64,000 nt of DNA from Acanthopleura granulata (lineage: Eukaryota; Mollusca; Polyplacophora; Chitonida; Chitonidae), in NCBI GenBank assembly GCA_016165875.1, contig JABBOT010000023.1, forward strand, positions 3,015,644-3,079,643. Direction: 5' to 3'. Below the pieces are notes generated by a model. That model saw only the letters and a list, made by a program, of their open reading frames with translations. It had not been told where the DNA came from and ran no database searches. Both the position numbers and the translations under genes were made by a program. Shown here piece by piece: positions 27,501 to 39,500 of the stretch. Positions within the stretch are counted from its first letter, which is position 1. Each line of letters starts with the position of its first letter.

Positions 27501-30500
27501 AGGGACAAAATGCCCAGAAGACATTCTCAGTCATGCTTTGTGACTCTTTATTCTTCGAAAATGTACTGCATCCCCAGCTGTCTGCATATAATAATGGCTC
27601 CTCCAGGAAGTGTACTGGCCCTTGAACATCGAGGCTGTAAGTTCAGATAGAACCTCCTGCTTTTTTGAACTCTTTGAACCCTAGAAGCTATGGCACTATG
27701 AATCAATGACCCTGGGCTTCCCACTAATGAACCTTCATTGTCCACATCCGAATTACTCAGCATACGTCAAAAGTCGGACAAGCTGCCTGTCAGGTATATC
27801 CATCAGAGAAGCATGCCAGAAAACTGGCCTCTTGGGTGCTAAATGTTAAGTAAAAACAAATACAGAAAATATTGTGTCAACTTAGTGAAAAAAAAATGTA
27901 TCAGAAAAAGTGTTTCTGTTTTACATGTACATGTACATCAGCATCTAGGAATTAATGGTTGTCTTTTATAGGGTGTGTACCAATGAGGAGACTGGTATAC
28001 CGCGTTCAGGCCTTACCCCAGAGCCTGCTGCCACTTGTCTGGGACTTTGGTCAGCTCAACACCATTGTGGAAAAGATGTACATACACCAGATGGTTCTGA
28101 ATTGTGTAAGTGTATCATCATGTGGTGCAGCACTTTGTAAGCAGTGAATATTAGATGGTGCAGCACTTTGTAAGCAATGAATATCAGATGGTGCAGTGCT
28201 TTGTAAGCATTGAATGTTAGATGGTGCAGTGCTTTGTAAGCAGTGAATATTAGATGGCGCAGCACTTTGTAAGTAGTGAATATTAGATGGCGGAGCACTT
28301 TATAAGTAGTGAATATTAGATGGTGCAGTGCTTTGTAAGAAGTGAATATCAGACGGCGCAGCATTTTGTGAGTAGTGAATGTCAGACGTTGGAGCACTTT
28401 GTAAGCAGTGAATATTAGATGGTGCAGTGCTTTGTAAGCAGTGAATATCAGATGGTGCACCAATTTGTAAGTAGTGAATATCAGATTGTGCAGCATGCTG
28501 TAAGCAGTGAAAATTAGATGGTGCAGTGCTTTGTAAGTAGTGAATATCAGATGGTGCAGCATTTTGTAAGTAGTGAATATCAGATGGTGCAGCACTTTGT
28601 AAGTAGTAAATATCAGATGGTGAAGCACTTTGTAAGTAGTGAATATCAGATGGTGCAGCACTTTGTAAGCAGTGAATATCAGATGGTGCAGCACATTGTA
28701 AGCTGTTAATATCAGATCTTGCAGAATTCAACGTGTAAATACAGGTAACCACATGGTGCAGAACGTGATAGGTGTAAGCAACCACATGGTGCAGAAATGG
28801 TTAAGTGTAGGTAACCAAATAGAGCAGAATAAATAGATCAGAGGAAGAGTAGGTATGATAATCTTGATGGTATCAGTGAAGAATTAATGTTCAGAGACTT
28901 TTACCATTTTAGATTTTGTTTTGTTTCAGTTCAAAAAAGATCTGTTTGAAGAAGAACACTGCATCCGCTCACACCAGTTTCCAGAGCTGGTGACCAGAAT
29001 TTTGGCCGAATCACAGGAGTTCATGAGACAGCTTCAGGTTTGTGCATCATATGCCTGAAGAGTAATGCTAGTTACACTATGAGAACATAAATACTGGTTT
29101 GATTATCGGCCATCAAAAGTATAGAAAGTGCACTTGCCAACAAGGATGTGAAATGATTATCATGCTAAATTGATGAACTTTGCAACCAAGGTTATAAACA
29201 AACTTAAAATTGGTGTGTCAGATTCATGTTGCTTTCAACACGATTGCAGTAGTAGTGAACACAAGTATCCTTGCACATGTAGATGGGGAGTCTTTTTAAT
29301 GGTAATATCTCATTAAGGTACCACATCAAAAGCACCAGCTTTAACACCCAACTGGTTTACTGTAGTCTATATGCTGACTGCCCAAACCATTCTTTGGACC
29401 TCTCTTAAATGTTAACAAGAAAGTCAATGGAATATTTTAAATGTAATCATACCACACAACTATGTTAAGGAATATTTGGTGTTGGTGTCTAGTCAAGAAT
29501 CTCTACATTGTGACCACTATATGTCCACTCGAAAATCCAGATAGCTTTTCTCTATTATTATCTTATTGACTTCCTGAATTTTCAAACATTTTGCGACTTC
29601 CCATATTCCAGCAATATGTTTTTTCTTTAGAATGAATGCAGCTTTGTGAGTTTACGTGACGTGGAGCGGACCCTGAAGGTCATGTGTTGGTTCTATGAGC
29701 AAGGTCAAGAAACGGAACTGTTTGAAAACATTCACAACAAAATCAGAGAGGACATGTCGGAGGAGGACAGTTCTGAAATGGAACAGGAGGAGGAGAGCCT
29801 GACATTGGTAATGTAGAACTTACCCCGCCTTTCTTGACTGTTACGACTGGACTACTCTACTTCACTTGAACTCACTTTTTTCAAGTGACACATTTTGTTT
29901 GATTTTAATTGATTCATTCCCCTTCTAGTGCCACTTAGAGTTTTTTGTGAAGTTTGATTAATTTCGTATCAGAAAATGTTAAGTGTTAATTGACATCAAA
30001 ACTTTAATTTCAAGGCTATTTTATTCTACTGAATGTGTATTTTTAGCTCGCCTGTACTTAGTACAAGAGTAGCTTATGCTGTACCCTGAGCGTCGGCATT
30101 GGCAGCCAATAACAGGGAAAGCAATGTTAAACAAAATATTAGGGGTGGTATCTTAAAAGGTACCGCATGCATTGAACTTAGGGTTTGCACACATGTAGAT
30201 CACAATAACACGAAGGGAATGTTCCATCATTGTTTCTGTGCGTGTATATTAAAAACCTTAAATCAAATTACCGAATTCCGGAATCAGTTAATTCTAATCT
30301 GTGTTAAACAAAATGTTGGGGATGGTATCTTAAAAAATACTGCATGCATTGAACTTATGGTTTACACACATGTAGAACACAATAACACGAAGGGAATGTT
30401 CCATCATTGTTTCTGTGCGTGTATATTAAAAACCTTAAATTCAATTACCGAATTCCAGAATCAGTTAACTGTGAATTAGAATCTGTGTTAAACAAAATGT

Positions 30501-33500
30501 TGGGGATGGTAACTTAAAAAATACTGCATGTATAGCACTCAGGGTTTGCACACAATTAGAGTACAAGAAGACCATCAGTCATGCCCTATATTCATATTAT
30601 GGACAATTACAAATTTCACCCTCAGATGCCAAGTAACAGGGAAATCATTGTTAAACAAAGTGTATCTTAAAACAACTACTGCAAGTATTGAGCTCAGCTA
30701 ATGTTACGGGTTTTCTCTCAAAAATTGCACAATTCACAAGTTTGTTATGCAGTTTCACAAGTATGTTAATTTTAATTATCTATCTCATCAACATTTATTC
30801 ATTACTTTCTCACCATCTATTCCCTACAGGCCAGCTCTTTGGTAGCCTTGCTACCACATCTAAGTTACAGGCCAAACTTGCCGTGAAATACAGTAAATTA
30901 CATATTTTTTTGTTTGGGAATAATTTGCACATCTCTCCCACTAGGACTTCTCAGAGCTATCTGTGTTATGATTAGAAAGTATTGCTACCATTGTTCATTG
31001 CTTGTGAGAATGGCACATTTGGGTGAAAGAAGAGTGTGTTGTCAAGGCCTTGGTAACTACCACAGATCTACCATGATTTGAGTTCCTTAAAACATAATAA
31101 GCACCATTTGTCTGATATTAGTGATGTGTTAAGTGATGTTTTAGCAAATGATTGAAATATTCATTTCCTAATTCTTACAATAGCTTGTTCAGATGCAAAT
31201 TTGGTCTGTACTGTAACAAATACTTTCAGTTTTTGAGTCATACGAATGATGTTGTCATTGTTCTTATAAATGTTGTTTTTTTTTATTTACAGGCAGGAGA
31301 CAGTGATCTAGAGGACTTGGTCAGATCTCTTGTTCTTGCCATCGGGACATGTTACCATGCCTGTTTGAGTAACAGGTCGAGAGTCAGCTACAGGGAACAC
31401 ATTGCTGGGTTCTTCCAAGATCTTGCCTCTCGTGAATTTGATGAGGACACCTTGCTGAAAGAGATCACTGTGTATGCCTTCAAACAAATTAATATTTGAA
31501 GTGATGTATAATCTGTTCGGGTCATGTTAGCTCCCAATTAGAGTTAAAATGTAACTTGTCTTCTGTGGATGTGTTCTCTCTTTTTGTCTGGACCATAATC
31601 GCTGGACAGCTCTCACATGGCTGTTAGCTGATGCAATCTAATGATTATTTGTCAGTAAGTTGCCAAAGCTCAGAGTTGTTCTTTCATATGCGAAGAGGTT
31701 GAGGAATTAGGAAAATGAATTATTTGTTTGTGTAACGATTTTAATGTGTGAAAGGTTTTGAAAATCCTACCGCAAAACCGACTTTAAGTTCTTCATGTTT
31801 AAAAAGAATTGTTGTGCTGTGTGTGTTTTGATGCAGTTGTCAGGATGCCTTTTTGGATGAGATGAAGGTTGGAGAAAACATTGCCAGGAACCAGGCTCTC
31901 AAAGAAAATGTTTTCATGATGGTGGTGGCCATTGAACTTCGTTTGCCACTGTTCCTGGTTGGCAAGCCTGGTAGCTCCAAATCTCTGGCCAAGACCATAG
32001 TGGCAGATGCCATGCAAGGAAGTGCAGCACATGGGGAATTGTTCAAGGCATTTAAACAAGTATGCTGTGGCAGTTTGAATATTTATTCACATAACACAAG
32101 TTGTTGTGAACAAGATATCTTATCTTTTTTTGTTACCTTTCTTCCATTCTCATTTTATCTATGAAATGTGTTTTCTTTATATATATATATATGTATATAT
32201 ATAATACATGTATTTAATTACTGAATGTGAATCAGTTTGCAAGTAAACTGCTCTTTCTCACATCATTTATTTATTTATTTATTTGTTGTTTGACACCATA
32301 CTCAAAAATATTTCACTTATACGATGGCGGCCAACATTGTGGTGGGAGGAAACCTGGCAGTGCCAGGGGGAAACCCACAAACATCTGCAGGTTGCTGGCG
32401 GACCTTCCCATATACGACCAGAGAGGGAGCCAGCATAACGTGGTCACATGAATTGCATTGGTGAGAGGCACCAAGGTCATCATGCCGCACATGCACACTG
32501 GTTTGGACACACTTGTAGATGTAAACTGAACAAATTTACAAGTATGAAATTGTACATTGAGTACATAAAACAAAAGGAATTTCTTTAAGGACAACATGTT
32601 TGCTGAATCTGCCATTAATCAGCGGGCAAGATGGTATTGGAAGACGGCCCATTACCCACCGCTTCCAACCTCACCTGTGTTTTGACATGTTTGGAACCCT
32701 CTGCACACATGTACAAAGCAGAAATCAGGTGGACTGGATGTACATGTGTATGAACACAGAGATGTTTGTCACTTGTAGGTACAGATGGTGTCTTTCCAGT
32801 GCAGCCCACTGTCCACAGCTGACGGTATAGTGGGCACCTTCCGCCAGTGCTCCCAATTCCAGAAAGACAAGAACTTGGATCAGTTTGTCTCAGCAGTTGT
32901 CCTCGATGAGATCGGGCTGGCAGAAGACTCTCCCAAGATGCCATTGAAGGTGATGCAGTTGTGAACTGTCACAAAAACATGGTTTTCATGTCTCTCGTTA
33001 TGATTGTAGTCCTGTGTGTAGCTGGCCAGCCAGTCAGCAGTTAGCCTACCTTTTGTGCTGAATGAAAAGCTAATATATGTGTGATGTGATAAAGAAAAAT
33101 GTACAGGTATTTCAGTAAACTTGTTCCTTAAAGCTAAATTTAGGTTTATTCACTGTAAAAGTGGCCCACCCAGACAAGTTTTTTGTGCTTTATTTATTTA
33201 TTTAATTATTTATTTATTTGATTGGTGTTTTATGCTGCACTCAAGAATATTATCTCTCATACCATGATGGACAGCATGAAGGTGGAAGGAATGCTGGCAA
33301 AGCCATGGGGAGACCCACAACCATCTGCAGACCTTCCCACATACAACTGGAGAGGAAGCCAGCATGAGCTGGGCTTGAACTCACAGCAGTCGATGAGAGG
33401 CACCTGGGTCATTACCCTGCATTAGCGAGCTAACCTACTCGGCTACAGAGGCTCCCCTGCGTTAAATTTAAGAATATTGTTTGGCATTAAAATCCATATG

Positions 33501-36500
33501 AACACACAAAACGTTAGCTGTACATGTATGCTCAAAGGTTGAAAGAAGGTGTTCTTCATGAAAATTACTAATGTCTGTGGCCTTGACAACTGACTGCTTT
33601 CAGACTCTCCACCCTTTACTGGAGGATGGTTGTCAGGGAGATGAGAAACCTGAACCCTACAAAAAAGTGGCATTCATTGGGATATCTAACTGGGCATTGG
33701 ACCCTGCGAAGATGAACAGAGGGGTGTTTGTCCAAAGAGAGGTACCAGATGCAGAGGAACTGAGGGAGAGTGCTGAGTAAGCAGAACTTACCTTTGTAAA
33801 CCAGTTTTAGTTAACTTATGCCACATGTACACTTACATGTACACTTACATGTAGACATAAGAACCCTGGTAATTTTCGTTCACCTTGGCCACTCTTTTCA
33901 AGGTCATTGGGGTCATTCAAGAGCATTTGTGACTGGTTTGGTCTGGCTTTGTCTTATTTACAAGGACAAGTATTTTACAGTATGATTTATGTTAAGTGAA
34001 TCACTGTTTTAAGAGTTAATTGTAAAATGATCCAGAGTTGTTTTACCTTCAGGGGAAGTGGTATGTGTTCAGTGAGGGTGTCTGTCTTATCTTTGATTGA
34101 AGGGGTATATGTTCAACGGATCGTCGTGTGAGCTCCAAGATCAAACCATTTGTCCCTGCCATGTCAGCAGCTTATTTACATCTGTTTGAAAGAGCTACAC
34201 AAGAGAGGAGAGAGTTCTTTGGCCTTAGAGATTTCTACAGGTATGCCACTCGCCTGTCACTTAGTAAATATGTTTGCATCCTTTGGCGTACTGGTTTTGT
34301 AATGATTTCAAGGTATACAGTTTACCTGTTCAGATATATTTATAAGTTATACACAATTGGCAGAAAACTATAGCATACAAGATCATGTGACTCCTATAAG
34401 TTGGTCCTCTTGATTGACACTTTAATATCAGTTATTTAGTAGGATTTCTCTCAGCTTTGTGTAAGGTGCATCATTTTTTTTTTGTAATCTAGTCTCCTGA
34501 AAATGCTGTATGGGTTTGTGAAACGGTCGAAACGAAAATTGACCTGGTTCCAACTCCAACATGCCATCAAGAGAAACTTTGGGGGATTAGCTGGCATAGA
34601 CCCAGTGGAGCCCTTCAGAGAAAAGCTAGCAGAACTGATAAATGTCCATGATAAGGTATGTCTGTAGCACTTATCATTGTATAGCGCTCTATTATGAAAC
34701 AAAGAACATTGTCTCTGGATTTACACTATTAGCCTTGCATGAACTTCTCTTGACTTTCAATCAGGTTGAAACTGATGTTGAGTGCAAATTGAATGTCATA
34801 GTACATATACGAACAGGCAGTTTTGTCCTTTGGCTGAGAGCAGTCCCACTGCAGCCCGGCAGCGGCTAAGAGGCTAAGCCCATTCCAGTTACAGTGGCTG
34901 ACAGCTTAAAGTAATTGCTTTCCAATTATTAAGAGCTTTAAACAATTCCCCTGCTGTTGCACATGTGGCACAAATTGCCTTTACCTGGGTGCCTCCCACC
35001 AAAATGCTGGCCACCATCATGTACGTGAAATATTTTTTATTATGGTGTATAACACCAATTTGACTAATAAAAAACAAATGATATAAGACAAAGTGTTGGT
35101 TTTTTTCTTCACAGCCAGGCCGAGAGGACCCAGACTGCTCAGCTGCTGGGCTCATCAAGGCTTGTCTCCTGGATGTCACTTCTGAGAGGTAAATCTATAG
35201 AACTGCGTGCACAATATGTCATGTACATCTGTGTCAAGTTTTGGTATGGCCATGATGTATGCTGCACATAAATGAACTGTTCATAATGCACTAGTATTTT
35301 TCATCTGCAGCCAGTTCCACAATGCCATACATGTTACTTCCCTGGTGGTATGTAATTAGAAAGCTCAGTTGGTTAGTACGCTAGCGCAGCGCAATGACCC
35401 AGAAGACTCCCACCAATGCAGTCGCTGTGAGTTCAAGTTCAGCTCATGCTGGCTGACTCTCTGGCCGTACGCAGGAAGGTCTGCCAGCAATCTGGTGATT
35501 GTCGTGGATTTCCTCCAGGCTTCCTCCCACCATAATGCTGGCTGCTGTCGTATAAGTGAAATATTCTTGAGTGTGACAAAAAACACCAATCAAATAAATA
35601 AATAAATATAATTGTAAAGATGATTTCATCAGCCTTATATTTTTTCCTGGTTTTGTGATAAAATTTTGACCAAGTGAAAAAATGACTATACTTATATGTT
35701 TATAATCTGTAATGAAACCGTATACTCTACATTGTGACAAATTTGGAATTATGTGAAAAATGACTTTATGGAATATATCTGTGTTTATCATCTGTTTTTA
35801 AACATTGATTTGATTTTTTGTAGGTAAGCAGTTTATGTGTGTAAATGTGCCCGTATATGGAAATGTATTATGGATAATTAGACATTAATGTATAGACAGA
35901 AACGCAAACAGTACTTTAATACATCCTGTGTATCTTGCATTTTATATCATTGTTTTGGAATAAGGATCTCACACAAAGGCATTTCATGATGATTTGTATT
36001 TGAATTTTTCTGCTTGGTGTTCTTCTTGTTCCAGTGAAAGCCGATACCTGTTGCTTCTGACGGAGAATTATGGAGCCTTGACAATTCTGCAGCAGCAGAT
36101 ACTGAGTCAGACCGCTGCCAGCAGGTCTCCGATCACCATCTTTGGCAGCAGCTTCCCCAAAGACCAGGAGTACACTCAGGTAGTATTACCTAATATTCCT
36201 CAGCTTTCCAAAGGCCAGGAGTGCAATCAGGTAGTATTACCTAATCTTCCTGAGCTTCCCCAAAGATCAGGAGTACGCTCAGGTAGTATTACCTAATCTT
36301 CAACAGCTTCCCCAAAGATCAGGAGTACACTCAGGTAATATTACGTAATCTTCAACAGCTTCCCCAAAGATCAAGATTACACTCAGGTAGTATTACCTAA
36401 TCTTCAGCAGCTTCCCCAAAGACCAGGAGTACACCCTGGTAGTATTACCTAATATTCCTCAGCTTTCCAAAGGCCAGGAGTGCACTCAGGTAGTATTACC

Positions 36501-39500
36501 TAATATTCCTCAGCTTCCCCAAAGATCAGGAGTACACTCAGGTAGTATTACCTAATCTTCCTGAGCTTCCCCAAAGATCAGGAGTACGCTCAGGTAGTAT
36601 TACCTAATCTTCCTGAGCTTCCCCAAAGATCAGGAGTACACTCAGGTAATATTACGTAATCTTCAACAGCTTCCCCAAAGATCAAGATTACACTCAGGTA
36701 GTATTACCTAATTTTCAACAGCTTCCCCAAAGATCAGGAGTACACTCAGGTAGTATTACCTAATCTTCAACAGCTTCCCCAAAGATCAAGATTACACTCA
36801 GGTAGTATTACCTAATTTTCAACAGCTTCCCCAAAGATCAGGAGTACACCCAGGTAGTATTACCTAATTTTCAACAGCTTCCCCAAAGATCAGGAGTACA
36901 CTCAGGTAATATTATGTAATCTTCCGCAGCTTCCCAAAGGCCAGGAGTACACTCAGGTAGTAGTATGTAATTTTCTGCAGCTTCCTCAAAGACCAGGAGT
37001 ACTTACAGGTAGAAGTACGTAATGTTCAGGTCCCATTTCAGTGAAGCCCTCGTAAGGTTACAGGCACGTAACTACCATGGCAATCAGCCCTGTAAGTATT
37101 ACGCCCCCAGAGTAGCTACGTGCTGGTAACCTGACGAGGGCTTCCAGCAGCAGTTTCCCCTAAGAAAGGGAAATGTATATTTGTAACTTTGGTGTAAATT
37201 GTTGACAATATACACAAGCATTGTAATGTCTGATGTGTTCTTACACAGCCTGATATTGCCCCTGATTTATTAATTGTGGAATATCGAGTTTATCTTATTT
37301 TATATACTTCTGAGGGTTTAGTCTGATTCAGGTGTTACAGGGAAGGAAAACAGTATATGGCAAAGTTTGTGTGTTCACAAATGAAACAAATACAACATAA
37401 ATCCAGCAAAATTGTGTTGAAAAGAGTTATGAAATATGGCCTCGCTGATTCCTCTGTTTTCTGGCTGCTTCTAGATATGTAGAAACATCAACAGGATCAA
37501 GATTTGTATGGAGACTGGCAACACTGTGATCCTGCTGAACCTGGAAAATCTGTATGAAAGTCTGTATGATGCTCTCAACCAGGTATGTTTATATGTGTAT
37601 GATGCTCTCAGCCAGGTATGTGTGGATCTGTATGATCTCAACCAGGCACATGAAAGTGTGGGTCTATCAGTGTGTATGATGCTCTTAGCCAGGTATGTGG
37701 GCCTGTATGAAAGTCTGTATGATGCTCTTAGCCAGGTATGTGTGGGTCTGTATGAAAGTCTGTATGATGCTCTTAGCCCTGTATGTGTGGGTCTGTATGA
37801 AAGTCTGTATGATGCTCTTAGCCGGGTATGTGTGGGTCTGTATGATCTCAACCAGGCAAATGAAAGTGTGGGTCTGTGAAAATGTATATGATTCTCATAG
37901 CCAGGTATGTGTGAGTCTGTATGAAAGTCTGTATGATGCTCTTAGCTGGGTATGTGTGAGTCTGTATGAAAGTGTGTATGATGCTCTTAGCCAGGTATGT
38001 GTGGATCTGTATAAATTCTGTATGATGCTCTCAACCAGGTATGTGACGGTCTGTAAAGAAAGTCTGTATGATACCCTCGGCCAGGTATGTGTGGCTTTAT
38101 ATGAATTCTGTATGATGCTCTTAGTCAGGTATGTATGAATCTGTATGAAAGTTTGTATGATGCTCTCAGCCAGGTATGTGTGAGTCTGTGTGAAAGTCTG
38201 TATGATGTTCTTAGCCAGGTATGTGTGAGTCTGTATGTAAGTCTGTATGATGTTCTTAGCCGGGTATGTGTGAATCTGTATGAAAGTGTGTATGATGCTC
38301 TTAGCCAGGTATGTGTGGGTCTGTATGAAAGTGTGTATGATGCTCACAGCCAGATATGTGTGAGTCTGTATGAAAGTGTGTATGATGCTGTCAGCCAAGT
38401 GTGTGTGGGTCTGTATGATCTCAACCAGGCACATGAAAGTGTGGGTCTGTGAAAGTGTATATGAAGCTCATAGCTGGGTATGTGTGAGTCTGTATGAAAG
38501 TCTGTATGATGTTCTTAGCCGGGTATGTGTGAGTCTGTATGAAAGTGTGTATGATGCTCTTAGCTGGGTATGTGTGAGTCTGTATGAAAGTGTGCAAGAT
38601 GCTCTTAGCCAGGTATGTGTGAGTCTGTATGAAAATCTGTATGATGCTCTTAACTGACTATGTGTGAGTCTGTATGAAAGTGTGTATGATGCTCTCAGCC
38701 AGGTATGTGTGAGTCTGTGTGAAAGTCTGTATGATGTTCTTAGCCAGGTGACCCGCCCGTATAGCGCAGTTGGTTGGGCGTTCGCTTTCAGACGGGGAGA
38801 TCTGGGTTCAAACCTGGGTCGGGTCATACCAAAGACTTTAAAAAATGGTACACTCTGCTTCCTCGCTAGGCGCTCAGCAATAAGAGGATAGAGGGTGGAC
38901 TGGTCGGCCCGGTGTCAGTATAATGTGACTGGGTGAGGGGGCTTGTTGGGTGTCTTCGGCAAGTCGTCTCGGTGAGGCAGCACCAGATATAAGATACGGT
39001 GGAAATCCGTCCTGCACCAAGGAGACACCGCCTTCGTATAAGTGAAATATTCTTGAGTAGGGCGTTAAACAATAAGCATTCATTCATTCTTAGCCAGGTA
39101 TGTGTGAGTCTGTATGTAAGTCTGTATGATGTTCTTAGCCGGGTATGTGTGAATCTGTATGAAAGTGTGTATGATGCTCTTAGCCAGGTATGTGTGGGTC
39201 TGTATGAAAGTGTGTATGATGCTCTGAGCCAGGTATGTGTGAGTCTGTGTGAAAGTCTGTATGATGTTCTTAGCCAGGTTTGTGTGAGTCTGTATGTAAG
39301 TCTGTATGATGTTCTTAGCCGGGTATGTGTGAATCTGTATGAAAGTGTGTATGATGCTCTTAGCCAGGTATGTGTGGGTCTGTATGAAAGTGTGTATGAT
39401 GCTGTCAGCCAAGTGTGTGTGGGTCTGTATGATCTCAACCAGGCACATGAAAGTGTGGGTCTGTGAAAGTGTATATGAAGCTCATAGCTGGGTATGTGTG

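Noticed and set aside
28056..28785. Antisense frames of 212 and 161 aa with FTTYKVLHHLI-type repeats
   Set aside because: Array shadow opposite the RNF213-like gene.
29808..31292. Small + strand frames at 30099-30479 and 30688-30975
   Set aside because: The first is the 180-bp tandem repeat read through; the second has no homology or splice support and lies in intron 27.
31461..31470. Alternative donor ACT|GTGTAT for exon 28
   Set aside because: It would join exon 29 out of frame (stop soon after); the donor two bases later restores conserved spacing.
36180..37016. Direct repeats resembling a CRISPR array
   Set aside because: Units are contiguous without unique spacers, and the genome is eukaryotic; the same holds for the other arrays.
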